In this document: positions 35,584 to 45,709 of the stretch, in pieces
Position numbering within the stretch: the first letter of the stretch is position 1
How the letters are laid out: each line of letters begins with the position of its first letter
Assembly: GCA_003213955.1 (NCBI GenBank)
Contig: QCMG01000011.1
Coordinates: 1 to 56,656 of the forward strand
Origin: Prochlorococcus sp. AG-418-M08
Lineage (GTDB): Bacteria > Cyanobacteriota > Cyanobacteriia > PCC-6307 > Cyanobiaceae
Reading direction: 5' to 3'
Length of the DNA stretch: 56,656 nt
Program-made: the position numbers and the translations under genes
The notes under the pieces: generated by a model
Databases searched by the model: none
Told to the model about the DNA's origin: nothing
What the model saw: the letters and a program-made list of their open reading frames with translations, nothing else

Positions 35584-35841
35584 ATGACAGGTTTTTTATA
35601 TTTCTTGGGAAATACTTTAAGGTGGCCAGTCTTAAAGCCAAAAGAATTTTTTTCCCTACATGCGTATTTTTCAATTATTTATTTGATAACTTTTACTTTG
35701 AGTAAATATGATGTAAGCCAATCAAATTTAGTTTTTACTTTAGGAATTATTGCCCCTCTTTTAATCGCTATTGGGCAAGGACTTCCTATAGATTGTCTTG
35801 ATATGGAATCATCTTTGTTGAAGGAATTAAAAACTAAGTAA
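35584..35841 (+). CDS. Small membrane protein of unknown function
   Basis: An 85-residue protein with two hydrophobic segments (about residues 28-39 and 49-64) after an amphipathic N-terminus containing TLRWPVLKPKEF. No family is recognised. It is the only rightward gene between the leftward riboswitch unit and the convergent nfu, with an upstream AT-rich gap (35459-35583). It resembles small hypothetical membrane proteins typical of picocyanobacteria. Confidence 0.6.
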   Translation: MTGFLYFLGNTLRWPVLKPKEFFSLHAYFSIIYLITFTLSKYDVSQSNLVFTLGIIAPLLIAIGQGLPIDCLDMESSLLKELKTK

Positions 35842-35862
35842 TTTAGTTTAGGTCGAAAATTT

Positions 35863-36108
35863 CTATAAAATCTGGACAACTTCGCTAATTTCAGGAATCA
35901 TTTCTTTTAACTTTCTTTCAATACCCATTTTTAGAGTCATAGTACTACTTGGACAACTACCACATGCCCCTTGAAGTCTGACTTTGACAATTGGACCATC
36001 TATTTCTGCAATTTCTACATTACCTCCATCAGATATTAAAAAAGGTCTGAGCTCGTCAAGAACTTTTTCTACATTTTCATTTGTCAGCGAGAGTGTTTCA
36101 GTACTCAT
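35863..36108 (-). CDS. nfu: NifU-like iron-sulfur scaffold (NFU domain)
   Basis: An 81-residue NFU-domain protein. The conserved cysteine pair C-x-x-C lies at Cys49 and Cys52 in [18 protein letters not shown]. It accepts or transfers a 4Fe-4S cluster to target proteins, in cyanobacteria notably those of photosystem I. Full single-domain length. It is divergent from mqo with a 70-base gap. Confidence 0.94.
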   Translation of the reverse strand: MSTETLSLTNENVEKVLDELRPFLISDGGNVEIAEIDGPIVKVRLQGACGSCPSSTMTLKMGIERKLKEMIPEISEVVQIL

Positions 36109-36178
36109 AATTTTGTATTAACTTTATAATAAGCCTAGAAAGAAATTTGATTATTTGCAAAAAAGATAATCTTCTGTT

Positions 36179-37675
36179 GTGACTTCATTTAAAAATCCCA
36201 CTGATGACAATAGCTACTTTGATGCAGTCTTAGTTGGAGCAGGGATAATGAGTAGTACTTTAGGCGTCTTAATTTCAGAAGTTTTACCCGATATAAAGAT
36301 ACTCATTATAGAAAAATTAAATTCTCCAGGAAGTGAAAGTACTGGCGCTTTTAATAATGCAGGTACAGGACATGCTGCTAATTGCGAATTAAACTATACC
36401 CCTTTAGATGAAAAAGGAAATATAAAAATAGATAAAGCGCTCTCAATAAATCGTTCTTTTGAAACATCCATGTCTTTATGGGCCTCATTGTATGAAGCAG
36501 GGAAAATTGATATTAAAAAGTTTCTAAAATTTATTCCTCATATTAGCTTTGTTTCTGGTCAGGATAATATTTATTTTTTACACAAAAGATTTAAGAAAAT
36601 GACCGAAAATCCTGAATTTATTGATATGGAATTTTCTACATCTTTTGATGAAATCTCATCATGGGCTCCTTTAATAACAAAGGATAGAAATCCATTTACT
36701 AAAATTGCTGCTACCAGGATAGGTAGAGGAACAGATATTAATTTTGAAGCTCTTTCAAAAGAGTATTTGTCATTAGTTTCTTTAAATAATAATGTTGAAA
36801 TTAGGTATAAAACAGAATTAGTAGATTTAAAGAAAATTGATAGTAAGAAATGGGAACTAGAAATTAGTTCAGAAGGTATAAAAACTTCAATTAGAACTGG
36901 TTATGTTTTTCTTGGTGCTGGTGGAAAAACAATTAATTATTTGCAAAAATCTAAAATTCCAGAAGCAAAAAGTTATGGTGGATTTCCTGTGAGTGGGAAA
37001 TGGCTTATTTGCGAGGAAAAAGATCTAACAGAAAAACATAACTCAAAAGTTTATGGCAAGGCTGATATTGGGTCGCCACCAATGTCTGTGCCTCATTTAG
37101 ATACTAGATGGATTGATAATAAAAAACTTCTTTTATATGGACCTTTTGCTGGATTTACAACAAAATTTTTAAAGCAAAGCTCATACTTTGACTTATTTAG
37201 TTCAATTAAAAAGAATAATATTTTTTCTATGTTAGACGTTGGTTTCAAGAACAACGATTTAATTAATTACCTAATATCACAATCACTAAAGAACCATAAC
37301 TCAAGAGTTGATAATTTAAAGAATATGATGCCCTCAGCTAAGCCCTCTGATTGGTATTTAAAGAATGCTGGTCAAAGAGTCCAAATAATTAAAAAAACTG
37401 AGGGCGGTGGTTCTTTGAAATTTGGAACTGAAATTGTTAATTCCTCTGATGGATCATTATCTGCTTTGTTAGGAGCATCTCCCGGAGCAAGTACTGCGGT
37501 TTCAATTATGGTTGAGGTTCTAGAAAAATCAGTCTTATTTTTAAATGACAAGCATAATCTTAAGAAAAAAATAAATGACTTAATTTATCCAGAACGATCA
37601 GCCTCTGAAAAAAACAGTACCTTTATAAAAGACATCAAAAAAAGAAATAATTCAATTTTTGGTTTCCATCCATAA
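36179..37675 (+). CDS. mqo: Malate:quinone oxidoreductase
   Basis: A 498-residue FAD enzyme that oxidises malate to oxaloacetate and passes electrons to membrane quinones. The FAD motif is [13 protein letters not shown]-like near residue 17, followed by [20 protein letters not shown] and NCELNYTP (about 57-67). Late motifs include [11 protein letters not shown] (about 247), [15 protein letters not shown] and [16 protein letters not shown] (about 442-457). The start is GTG. It precedes lepA by 55 bases. Confidence 0.94.
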   Translation: MTSFKNPTDDNSYFDAVLVGAGIMSSTLGVLISEVLPDIKILIIEKLNSPGSESTGAFNNAGTGHAANCELNYTPLDEKGNIKIDKALSINRSFETSMSLWASLYEAGKIDIKKFLKFIPHISFVSGQDNIYFLHKRFKKMTENPEFIDMEFSTSFDEISSWAPLITKDRNPFTKIAATRIGRGTDINFEALSKEYLSLVSLNNNVEIRYKTELVDLKKIDSKKWELEISSEGIKTSIRTGYVFLGAGGKTINYLQKSKIPEAKSYGGFPVSGKWLICEEKDLTEKHNSKVYGKADIGSPPMSVPHLDTRWIDNKKLLLYGPFAGFTTKFLKQSSYFDLFSSIKKNNIFSMLDVGFKNNDLINYLISQSLKNHNSRVDNLKNMMPSAKPSDWYLKNAGQRVQIIKKTEGGGSLKFGTEIVNSSDGSLSALLGASPGASTAVSIMVEVLEKSVLFLNDKHNLKKKINDLIYPERSASEKNSTFIKDIKKRNNSIFGFHP

Positions 37676-37730
37676 TTCTAATTAGCTAATATTAATCAAG
37701 ATGTAATAAGAGGAGAATTTTTCTTTCTAT

Positions 37731-39539
37731 ATGACTGATATATCGGTTTCAAAAATTAGAAATTTCTGCATAATCGCACATATTGATCATGGTAAATCTA
37801 CCCTTGCCGATAGGTTGCTCCAAGATACTGGTACTGTGCAGCAAAGGGATATGCAAGAACAATTTTTGGACAGTATGGATCTTGAAAGAGAAAGAGGAAT
37901 TACTATCAAGTTACAGGCCGCTAGGATGAAATATAAAGCTGATGATTCTCAAGAATATGTTTTGAACTTAATAGATACTCCAGGGCACGTTGATTTTTCT
38001 TATGAGGTTAGTAGATCTCTTCAAGCTTGTGAAGGAGCTTTACTGGTTGTTGATGCAAGTCAAGGAGTAGAAGCTCAAACCCTAGCTAATGTTTATCTTG
38101 CCTTAGAAAATAATCTTGAAATAATTCCTGTTTTAAATAAAGTTGATTTACCAGGTGCTGATGCCGAAAAAATAAAACAAGAAATAGAGGAAATTATTGG
38201 ACTTGATACATCTAATGCAATAAATTGTTCAGCAAAAACTGGAGTTGGCATTAAGGATATTTTGGAAGCAATTGTAAGAAGAGTGCCTCCTCCTCAAGAT
38301 GAAATTAAACTACCTACAAAGGCACTCATTTTTGATTCTTATTATGATCCCTACAGAGGAGTGATTGTTTATTTCAGGGTGATATCTGGGTCTCTTAATA
38401 AGAGAGAAAAAATATTATTAATGGCAAGTAAAAAAAATTACGAACTAGATGAGATAGGAATAATGGCGCCTGATCAGCAGCAAGTTGATGAATTACATGC
38501 AGGAGAAGTTGGTTATTTAGCTGCTTCTATAAAATCAGTTGCTGATGCGAGAGTGGGAGATACGATTACTCTTTTAAATTCACCTGCAAATGATCCTTTG
38601 CCTGGTTATAAGACAGCAAATCCTATGGTTTTTTGTGGCTTATTTCCGACTGATGCTGATCAATTCCCAGATTTAAGAGTGTCATTAGAAAAATTACAAT
38701 TATCTGATGCAGCTTTAAAATATGAGCCCGAAACCAGTAGCGCAATGGGCTTCGGATTTAGGTGTGGATTTCTAGGACTTCTGCATATGGAGATTGTTCA
38801 AGAAAGATTAGAAAGAGAATATGACTTGGATCTAATCGTAACAGCACCATCAGTTATTTATAAGGTTAATTTAAATCAGCAGGAACATATCTTTATTGAT
38901 AATCCTTCTACAATTCCAGATCCACAACTTAGAGAATCAATAGAAGAGCCTTATGTGAAAATGGAAATTTATGCTCCCAATGAATTTAATGGAACATTAA
39001 TGGGTTTATGTCAGGAAAGAAGGGGGGTATTTATAGATATGAAATACATAACAACAGATCGAGTTACCTTGATTTATGAAATTCCATTAGCAGAAGTTGT
39101 TACAGATTTCTTTGATCAAATGAAAAGTAGGACCCAAGGTTATGCATCAATGGAATATCATTTGATTGGCTATAGAAAAAATGACCTTGTTAGATTAGAT
39201 GTTCTAATAAATTCAGAAAGAGCAGATCCATTAACTTCTATTGTTCATAAAGATAAGGCTTATGGAATTGGCAGGAGTTTAGTTGAGAAATTAAAAGAAC
39301 TTATTCCAAAACAACAATTTAAAATACCTATCCAAGCCTCAATCGGCAGTAGGATTATTGCAAGTGAAAGTATAAGTGCTTTACGAAAAGATGTTTTATC
39401 TAAATGTTATGGAGGAGATATTTCTAGGAAAAAGAAACTTTTAAAGAAACAAGCCAAAGGTAAAAAAAGGATGAAGGCAATGGGTAAAGTTGAAGTCCCT
39501 CAAGAAGCATTTATGGCAGTCCTAAAATTAAATCAGTAA
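37731..39539 (+). CDS. lepA: Elongation factor 4 (LepA)
   Basis: A 602-residue translational GTPase that back-translocates stalled ribosomes. The G1 loop is AHIDHGKST (about residues 15-23), with [24 protein letters not shown] and NKVDLPGAD. LepA-specific C-terminal domains follow, including [16 protein letters not shown], and the protein ends in a basic [17 protein letters not shown] stretch. Length is normal. Confidence 0.98.
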
Positions 39540-39619
39540 TTTCTTTTGATTTAAAATTTATAGCTATTTATTTTTAAAAGAATTGGGTATATTTCAGTCA
39601 TATCTGTAAAAAAAAGATT

Positions 39620-40465
39620 TTGAATATTAACTCATTTAATCGTGTCGGCGCAAATATCAGAAAAGCTGGATTTCTAATTGTACTTTTTTATCTTCTTGTT
39701 GTTTTAATAATGAAATTTTTAGAAGCTAATAATTTTTTTGGTTATTCATTTTCAATGTTAAGCAATGATATTTTTGCCCCTCCTTCGCTTAATCATTTCT
39801 GTGGCACAGATAGATTAGGAAGAGATGTTTGCTTAAGAACTTTGCAAGGCTCATCATTAGCGATAGAGGTTGTTTTCTTAGCTATTCTTTTTTCACTAAG
39901 TTTGGGATTACCATTGGGACTATTAAGTGGATATTTTGGAGGTTTTTTTGATAAATGCTTATCACTAATAATGGATACTATTTTTTCAATTCCTGTAATT
40001 TTGCTTTCAATAGTTGTTGCTTTTGTATTGGGTAAGGGTATTCTTAACGCAGCTTTAGCATTGTGCATTGTTTACTCTCCTCAATATTTTAGATTAATCA
40101 GAAATCAGACAATATTGGTTAAATCCGAAACTTACGTAGAGGCAGCTCAAGTTTCAGGAGCTAACGTTAAAACAATTATTTTTAAATATATTCTCCCAAA
40201 TGTAATAACTCCTTTGCCTATTCTGCTTACCTTAAATGCTGCTGATGCTGTTTTGGTATTAGGAAGTTTAGGATTTTTAGGTCTTGGAGTTCCTGCAGAT
40301 GTCCCTGAATGGGGCAGTGATTTAAATCTTGCTCTTGCAGCTTTACCTACAGGTATATGGTGGACGGCTTTGTTCCCAGGTTTGGCAATGTTTTTTTTAG
40401 TGTTAGGTCTTTCTTTCATAGGAGAGGAACTTGAAGAAATTTTTGATAGTCAAAATTCTGAATGA
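39620..40465 (+). CDS. ABC transporter permease, oligopeptide/DppC type
   Basis: A 281-residue inner-membrane permease. It has about six hydrophobic helices and the DppC-family loops FGTDRLGRDV (here HFCGTDRLGRDV near residue 58) and EAAQVSGANVKTIIFKYILPN (about 174-194), the EAA loop that contacts the ATPase. No DppB permease, binding protein or ATPase lies beside it, so it must pair with genes elsewhere or be an orphan. The start is TTG. It converges with trmH with two bases between. Confidence 0.88.
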   Translation: MNINSFNRVGANIRKAGFLIVLFYLLVVLIMKFLEANNFFGYSFSMLSNDIFAPPSLNHFCGTDRLGRDVCLRTLQGSSLAIEVVFLAILFSLSLGLPLGLLSGYFGGFFDKCLSLIMDTIFSIPVILLSIVVAFVLGKGILNAALALCIVYSPQYFRLIRNQTILVKSETYVEAAQVSGANVKTIIFKYILPNVITPLPILLTLNAADAVLVLGSLGFLGLGVPADVPEWGSDLNLALAALPTGIWWTALFPGLAMFFLVLGLSFIGEELEEIFDSQNSE

Positions 40466-40467
40466 AT

Positions 40468-41139
40468 TTAGTTATTTGTAATAGGATCAAATTCTCCTTG
40501 ATTATTCAACTTTGGATATTCTCTAGCTGATTTTTTATAAATAGCAGCTAATTCTGGGTAACACCACTCAAACAGTATCTTTTGATATTCATCTTTATTC
40601 AAACCTTCGCCATTTGTGGGCAGTATCCCTTTATTTTTTCTCTGGCGAATAGCTTCAAATAATAATATGGAGGCAGCAACTGAAACATTCAAGGATTGAA
40701 CCATGCCTCTCATAGGTATGAAAATTGATTGATCAACCATTGATGTGAGTTCTTTACTTAATCCCCATTTTTCAGCTCCTAAAACAAAACATGTATTTTG
40801 AGAATAATCAAAATTTCTATAATCCACTGATTCACAATTGAGAGTTGTTCCATATAATTTAAAACCCTTATTCTTTAAATTAGATATTGCAGTGATAGTG
40901 TTTTCATGATTATTTAGTTTGACCCATTTCTGACTACCTTGAGCAGTACTATTAAAAGTCTTAACATCATTCATTTTGCTAATAAAATTTGCTTCGAAAA
41001 CTCCTGCTGCATCACAGGTTCTCAATATTGCTGATAGATTATGTGGTTTATTGACATCCTCAACTAAAACAGTCAAGTCTTTCATTCTGCAATCTAAAAC
41101 ACTTTTGATTCGCTCAAATCTTCTTGGTAAAATTGGCAT
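40468..41139 (-). CDS. trmH: tRNA (guanosine-2'-O-)-methyltransferase TrmH
   Basis: A 223-residue SPOUT methyltransferase. It begins with PRRFERIKSVLDCRM, then NKPHNLSAILRTCDAAGV (the first SPOUT motif), VLGAEKWGLSKEL (motif 2) and IPMRGMVQSLNVSVAASILL (motif 3, which forms the knot). The PRRFERI start and its spacing favour TrmH (Gm18) over RlmB. It converges with the ABC permease gene. Confidence 0.9.
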   Translation of the reverse strand: MPILPRRFERIKSVLDCRMKDLTVLVEDVNKPHNLSAILRTCDAAGVFEANFISKMNDVKTFNSTAQGSQKWVKLNNHENTITAISNLKNKGFKLYGTTLNCESVDYRNFDYSQNTCFVLGAEKWGLSKELTSMVDQSIFIPMRGMVQSLNVSVAASILLFEAIRQRKNKGILPTNGEGLNKDEYQKILFEWCYPELAAIYKKSAREYPKLNNQGEFDPITNN

Positions 41140-41236
41140 TTATAATTTTTACACACTTTTTAAATTATATTCATAAAGTATTGATTACCTGTTAAATCTC
41201 TTGGTTTATAATATTTAAGTTATTTAAATTAAATCA

Positions 41237-41440
41237 ATGGCATACATAGAATGGGACTATACAGTTATTACGAGTATGGTAGAAAAACAAGGATGGAATT
41301 TACCTGAGCGAGAATCTGAAGAATGGAATAAATTCAAAGATGAATTAGGAGAAAAAATGAGAGGCGTTGGACTTGTTTTTGAAAAATATTGTAAAATTAC
41401 ACCTGATGTTGGGGAAGGAGTTCATCTTTTAGATGAATAA
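41237..41440 (+). CDS. Small conserved hypothetical protein
   Basis: A 67-residue acidic protein with a conserved-looking core: AYIEWDYTVITSM, GWNLPERESEEWNKF, and a C-terminal GEGVHLLDE. No family name is known to me. The start ATG and AT-rich upstream region are good, and a stem-loop (41455-41480) follows. It is separate from the DCC operon downstream (181-base gap). Confidence 0.7.
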   Translation: MAYIEWDYTVITSMVEKQGWNLPERESEEWNKFKDELGEKMRGVGLVFEKYCKITPDVGEGVHLLDE

Positions 41441-41454
41441 TCAAAATTTTTAAA

Positions 41455-41480
41455 CCATTGACGTATCCCTTAATCAATGG
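41455..41480 (+). terminator. Candidate stem-loop after the small hypothetical gene
   Basis: Seven-base arms CCATTGA and TCAATGG with a 12-base loop lie 15 bases after the stop codon. No T-run follows immediately, so termination is uncertain. The remaining gap to 41621 has another small stem (TGTGAA with TTCACA around 41566-41574) and a T-run near 41581, but no gene. Confidence 0.35.
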
Positions 41481-41621
41481 CTTATTAATAATTAAGATAA
41501 TACAATTTCATTAAATTAGAACTGGTAATTATTAAGGCTTTATAAAGCTTGTGCTGTGAAAAGCTTCTTCACATAAGATATTTTTTTAATCTCCCACAAA
41601 AAAGTTATTTAATTTCTATAT

Positions 41622-42026
41622 TTGAATAAAAATATGAAAAATAAATTAACTTTTTTATACGATGGTGGTTGTCCACTTTGTTTGAGGGAAACAAATTTTC
41701 TAAAAAAAAGAGATATCTTAAATCAAATTGCATTTATAGATATTAATAGTAAGGATTATGATCAAAGTCTTTTTAATGACATCTCATATTCCCAAGCTAT
41801 GTCAAACCTGCATGGGATTATGGAAAATGGTGCAATTATTAGGGGACTAGATGTACTTGCATATTCTTATGAATTAGTTGGTTTAGGTTGGGTTTATTAT
41901 CCCTTGAAGATTAAGCTCTTATCTCCATTATTGAGACTGGTTTACAGATATTGGGCAAAATATAGACTTCAAATTACAGGTAGGACCGATATTGAAAAAC
42001 TTTGTACCTCACAATGTGAACAGTAA
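41622..42026 (+). CDS. DCC-family thiol-disulfide oxidoreductase (DUF393)
   Basis: A 134-residue protein with the DCC signature YDGGCPLCLRETNFL near residues 13-27: Asp followed by C-x-x-C, here CPLC. A thioredoxin-like middle follows, then a C-terminal hydrophobic helix region around WVYYPLKIKLLSPLLRLVYR. The start is TTG at 41622 or ATG at 41634. It opens a tight operon (gaps 2, 3, -4) with TIGR03643, DUF2256 and a photolyase-related gene. The redox target is unknown. Confidence 0.85.
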   Translation: MNKNMKNKLTFLYDGGCPLCLRETNFLKKRDILNQIAFIDINSKDYDQSLFNDISYSQAMSNLHGIMENGAIIRGLDVLAYSYELVGLGWVYYPLKIKLLSPLLRLVYRYWAKYRLQITGRTDIEKLCTSQCEQ

Positions 42027-42028
42027 AT

Positions 42029-42265
42029 ATGGAAAGTATTGATATAGACAGAATAATAGAAATGTGTTGGGAAGATAGAACACCCTTTGAAGCTATCGAG
42101 TATCAATTTGGTTTAAAAGAGGAAGATGCGATAAAAATTATGCGTCAAAATCTTAAACCCAAATCCTTCAAAGTATGGAGAAAGAGAGTTTCGGGAAGAA
42201 ATACAAAACATATGGCGCTTAAAGATTCAACTAGATTTAAATCTACCCATAAAAGAAAATTATAA
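42029..42265 (+). CDS. TIGR03643 family protein
   Basis: A 78-residue protein matching the TIGR03643 pattern: RIIEMCWEDRTPFEAIEYQF (about residues 8-27), then EEDAIKIMR, SFKVWRKRV and GRNTKH. No function is known. The motif order is typical of small proteins that accompany photolyase-related genes in cyanobacteria and other bacteria. It starts two bases after the DCC gene and ends three before the DUF2256 gene. Confidence 0.88.
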   Translation: MESIDIDRIIEMCWEDRTPFEAIEYQFGLKEEDAIKIMRQNLKPKSFKVWRKRVSGRNTKHMALKDSTRFKSTHKRKL

Positions 42266-42268
42266 ATT

Positions 42269-42400
42269 TTGAAAAATCTTTCTACTAAAACTTGCCCTGT
42301 TTGCAATAGGCCGTTCGAGTGGCGTAAAAAATGGAAAAACTGTTGGGACAATGTTATCTACTGTTCAAAAAGATGTAGTAACAGAAAGTCGAAAAGATGA
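42269..42400 (+). CDS. DUF2256 small zinc-ribbon protein (43 residues)
   Basis: A 43-residue protein. The start is TTG, three bases after the TIGR03643 gene, and the stop TGA overlaps the next ATG as ATGA. Four cysteines match the DUF2256 pattern: CPVC (about residues 9-12) and YCSKRC (about 31-36), with the conserved [11 protein letters not shown] between. Likely a structural zinc-binding protein. Short genes like this are easily missed. The co-translation with the photolyase gene suggests cooperation. Confidence 0.85.
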   Translation: MKNLSTKTCPVCNRPFEWRKKWKNCWDNVIYCSKRCSNRKSKR

Positions 42401-43887
42401 AACAAGTATCAATTATTTTCCCGAATCAACTTTTTAGGGAAAGCCCAATCTTAAAAATAAATTGTGAAATTTTGATTTTGGAAGACTCATTATTTTTTGG
42501 AAATGATAAATTTCATAAATTAATTAACCATAAAAACAAGTTAGTTTTTCATAAAGCATCTATGCTGTTTTATAAAAATTATTTAGAAAAACTTGGCTTT
42601 AAAGTTTTATATATCGAAAACAAGCATAATATTTCTACAGTTGATTATTTATCAGAATTTATCAAAGATACATATCAGAAAATAAATCTCATTGACCCTC
42701 ATGATTTTTTAATAATGAAGAGGATTAATAATTTTGTTGAAAGTAATAATTTAGCTTTAAATATTTTGCCTTCACCGATGTTTATGAGCAGTGAAGAGTT
42801 AAAAAAGTTATTTGAATCAAATACAAAAAAACCTCTTATGGGGAGATTTTATGAAAATCAAAGAAAGAGCCAAAAGATATTAGTTAATTCTGATGATACA
42901 CCTGAAGGCGGAAAGTGGAGTTTCGATGAGATGAATAGAAAAAAATTACCCAAAAAAATAAGCATACCTGATACACCCAAATTACCAAAAAATAAATTTG
43001 TAATTCATGCCGAAAAGTCATTGGCCAATTTAGATATTGATTTTATTGGAGAAAGCAATAACTTTTTATATCCAACTAATTTTGATGAATCAGATGAATG
43101 GTTAAATGATTTTTTTAAACACAGATTTTTCTTGTTTGGAGATTATGAAGATGCTATTTCTCAAGAAAATTCTTTTTTATGGCATAGTTTACTTTCTCCT
43201 CTTTTAAATAGCGGCTTATTAACTCCAGATGTAGTAGTAAATAAAGCATTACTTTTCGCTAAAAATAATAATGTTCCTATTAACTCTTTAGAGGGTTTTA
43301 TTCGTCAAATTATTGGATGGAGAGAATTTATTTGCCTTGTTTATAAGAAGTATGGAACAAAGATGCGAAATAGTAATTTTTGGAATTTTGAAGATAAGCC
43401 AATCCCAGAATCTTTTTATCAAGGAAATACAGGAATTGAACCAGTAGACGTTGTCATAAAAAATATTATTAAATATGGTTATTGTCACCATATTGAGAGG
43501 TTAATGATTATTGGTAACTTCATGCTTCTATGTAGAATCCACCCCAATCAAGTTTATAAATGGTTTATGGAAATGTTTATTGATTCATATGATTGGGTTA
43601 TGGTCCCAAATGTTTACGGAATGAGTCAGTTTAGTGATGGAGGTATCTTTTCAACAAAACCATATATATCAAGCTCTAATTATGTTAGAAAAATGTCTAA
43701 TTTTAAAAGTGGCCCATGGTGTGAAATATGGGATGGCTTATTTTGGAAATTCATTAAAGATAATGAAAGCTTTTTTAGAAAGCAATATCGGCTAGCAATG
43801 TTAACGAGAAATCTTGATAAAATGTCAGAGGAAAAATTAAATAATCACTTAGGAACCGCCGAAACATTTTTAAGAGATATTCAATAA
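42397..43887 (+). CDS. Photolyase-related protein (PhrB/FeS-BCP family)
   Basis: A 496-residue protein of the photolyase-related family. It begins with a nucleotide-binding-like region ([10 protein letters not shown]) and has the FAD-binding helical part: [52 protein letters not shown] and the late [10 protein letters not shown]. In FeS-type members the MS-x-Y stretch is followed by C-x-x-C and a further cysteine before LYW. Here the stretch runs straight into [12 protein letters not shown] with only one cysteine (Cys442), so the cluster is probably lost. It may still repair (6-4) lesions or act as a blue-light sensor. Confidence 0.9.
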   Translation: MKQVSIIFPNQLFRESPILKINCEILILEDSLFFGNDKFHKLINHKNKLVFHKASMLFYKNYLEKLGFKVLYIENKHNISTVDYLSEFIKDTYQKINLIDPHDFLIMKRINNFVESNNLALNILPSPMFMSSEELKKLFESNTKKPLMGRFYENQRKSQKILVNSDDTPEGGKWSFDEMNRKKLPKKISIPDTPKLPKNKFVIHAEKSLANLDIDFIGESNNFLYPTNFDESDEWLNDFFKHRFFLFGDYEDAISQENSFLWHSLLSPLLNSGLLTPDVVVNKALLFAKNNNVPINSLEGFIRQIIGWREFICLVYKKYGTKMRNSNFWNFEDKPIPESFYQGNTGIEPVDVVIKNIIKYGYCHHIERLMIIGNFMLLCRIHPNQVYKWFMEMFIDSYDWVMVPNVYGMSQFSDGGIFSTKPYISSSNYVRKMSNFKSGPWCEIWDGLFWKFIKDNESFFRKQYRLAMLTRNLDKMSEEKLNNHLGTAETFLRDIQ

Positions 43888-43991
43888 TTTAAGAATTATT
43901 CCCTATTGTTACTTTTGAAAAATTAAAAGAATATTATATTATTACGAAATATAACAGGCTAATGTTAAATTTAAAAAAATTATAACGAGCT

Positions 43992-44171
43992 ATGAATATC
44001 GGACTTCTTTTTTTGAAAAGTAATTTAACTGGTATTATCACTTTTTCTGAATTAGATTGGATAACTTCCCACCAAACTGATTTTACAAGGTTGGAGGAAT
44101 CTATAGCCATAAAGATAGGAAGAATGGTTGATGCAGGATCTATTAATATAGGTTGCCGTTTAAATTCCTGA
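43992..44171 (+). CDS. Small conserved hypothetical protein (59 residues)
   Basis: ATG at 43992 opens a 59-codon frame ending in TGA. The protein begins MNIGLLFLKSNLTGIITFSE, has a conserved-looking W-I-T-S-H-Q stretch, and ends GRMVDAGSINIGCRLNS. The tail pattern (RLEESIAIKIGRMVDAG) recalls short cyanobacterial hypotheticals. It lies in a 505-base gap between the photolyase gene and rsmB; bases 43888-43991 before it are AT-rich and contain no gene. Confidence 0.65.
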   Translation: MNIGLLFLKSNLTGIITFSELDWITSHQTDFTRLEESIAIKIGRMVDAGSINIGCRLNS

Positions 44172-44190
44172 TTAATTTTTTATTTTATTA

Positions 44191-44334
44191 ATGAATTTTA
44201 AAGACAATAAAAAATTATTTTTTCGTGAAAGAATTCATTCTTTAAATATCTTTCTTTTTTTAGGATTTAATCTGACACTCATCTCAATTTTAGGTTTTAT
44301 TTGGTTAAATTCTTCAATTGAAAAAGTAGTTTAA
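44191..44334 (+). CDS. Tiny single-pass membrane protein (47 residues)
   Basis: ATG at 44191 opens a 47-codon frame ending in TAA. A basic N-terminus (KDNKKLFFRERIHS) precedes one hydrophobic segment (about residues 19-38) and a short tail. No family is recognised. It follows the 59-residue gene by 19 bases and precedes rsmB by 58. Real coding is plausible from the regular spacing and composition. Confidence 0.5.
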   Translation: MNFKDNKKLFFRERIHSLNIFLFLGFNLTLISILGFIWLNSSIEKVV

Positions 44335-44392
44335 ATTTTTAAGTTTTTAAATTCTTTGTATATTAAAGTTATATTTAAAAATAAAATATATT

Positions 44393-45709
44393 TTGAGCAT
44401 AGGATTTTTACAAAGAAAAGCAGCTTGGGAAATTTTATTAAAAGTTAGTTATGGTGATTTTTCTGATCATGCCCTTGAAAATGTTTTAAGAAATTATCAA
44501 TTTAATCCTCTTGATATAGCTTTTATTACAGAATTATCGTTTGGATGTATTAGGTATAGAAAATTTCTTGATCTTTGGACGGATCATACATCAAAAATTA
44601 CTCATAAAAAGCAGCCTCCAAAATTAAGATGGCTTTTACATATAGGTTTATATCAACTGCTGAAAATGGATAAAATTCCATATCCTGCAGCTATTTCAAC
44701 CACTGTAGAAGTAGCTAAAAAAACAGATTTAAAGGGTTTAGCAGGAACTGTAAATGCGATATTGAGAAATGCTGCAAGAAAATTAGAAAAAGAAATTCTT
44801 CCAAAATTATCTTCTGATAGAAAAGAAAGAATTTCATATCTTGAATCTTTGCCATTATGGCTAGTGAATGATCTCTATAAATGGGTAGGCAATAGCGAGG
44901 GTGAAAATATCGTTAAGGCATTTAATAAAAAACCTTCAATTGATTTGAGAGTTAATAAACTCAAAACTGATTTAGATCAATTTTTGAAAGTACTTCATGA
45001 GAATAAAATTAACGCTGAAATTATTAAAGATTTAAATAATGGAATTACTTTAAAATCTAATCCAAGATCTATTAAAAAATTACCAGGATATAGTGATGGA
45101 CTTTGGACAGTTCAAGATAGATCTTCTCAGTGGGTAGCACCTCTTCTAAATCCCAAAGAAGGTGAAAAGATTTTAGATGCTTGTGCGGCGCCAGGAAGTA
45201 AGTCTACCCACCTAGCAGAATTATCAAATGATAGTGCTGAAATCCTAGCTGTAGATAGATCAGCAAAAAGATTGAAAATGCTTCAATCAAATTTAGAAAG
45301 GTTAAATCTAAAATCAGTAAAAACCCTCAAAGCTGATGCAACGAGTTTGATGGAATTGAATCCAAAGTTGATATCTTATTTTGATAAAATTTTGTTAGAT
45401 GCTCCCTGTTCTGGTATAGGAACACTGTCTAGGAACCCAGATTCTAGATGGTCTTTGAGTAAAGAAAAAATAAAATCCTTAACTTTATTGCAGGAAAAAC
45501 TATTAGAAAGTATTTTCCCTCTTTTGAAAAAAGATGGAACTTTAGTTTATTCAACTTGTACTATCTGTCCTGATGAAAATAATCTATTAATTGAAAGATT
45601 TATTGAAAAAAATAAAGCTTTAAAATTGATTAGCCAAAAACAAATTCTGCCTAGTTTTGACTATCCCGGTGATGGATTTTATTCTGCAATAATTTCTTAT
45701 AAATCTTAA
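44393..45709 (+). CDS. rsmB: 16S rRNA (cytosine-967-C5)-methyltransferase RsmB
   Basis: A 438-residue enzyme. An N-terminal NusB-like helical domain (about residues 1-140) begins FLQRKAAWEILLKVSYGDF. The methyltransferase domain follows, with ILDACAAPGSKSTHLAE (about 261-277), LAVDRSAKRL, DAPCSGIGTLSRNPDSRW (catalytic cysteine) and VYSTCTICPDEN (second catalytic cysteine). The start is TTG at 44393. The stop overlaps the convergent penicillin-binding protein gene by four bases. Confidence 0.95.
   Translation: MSIGFLQRKAAWEILLKVSYGDFSDHALENVLRNYQFNPLDIAFITELSFGCIRYRKFLDLWTDHTSKITHKKQPPKLRWLLHIGLYQLLKMDKIPYPAAISTTVEVAKKTDLKGLAGTVNAILRNAARKLEKEILPKLSSDRKERISYLESLPLWLVNDLYKWVGNSEGENIVKAFNKKPSIDLRVNKLKTDLDQFLKVLHENKINAEIIKDLNNGITLKSNPRSIKKLPGYSDGLWTVQDRSSQWVAPLLNPKEGEKILDACAAPGSKSTHLAELSNDSAEILAVDRSAKRLKMLQSNLERLNLKSVKTLKADATSLMELNPKLISYFDKILLDAPCSGIGTLSRNPDSRWSLSKEKIKSLTLLQEKLLESIFPLLKKDGTLVYSTCTICPDENNLLIERFIEKNKALKLISQKQILPSFDYPGDGFYSAIISYKS

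Noticed and set aside
41540-41600. Stem-loop region near 41566 as a small RNA
   Set aside because: The stem is only six bases and no promoter was found; a loose terminator or chance hairpin is just as likely.
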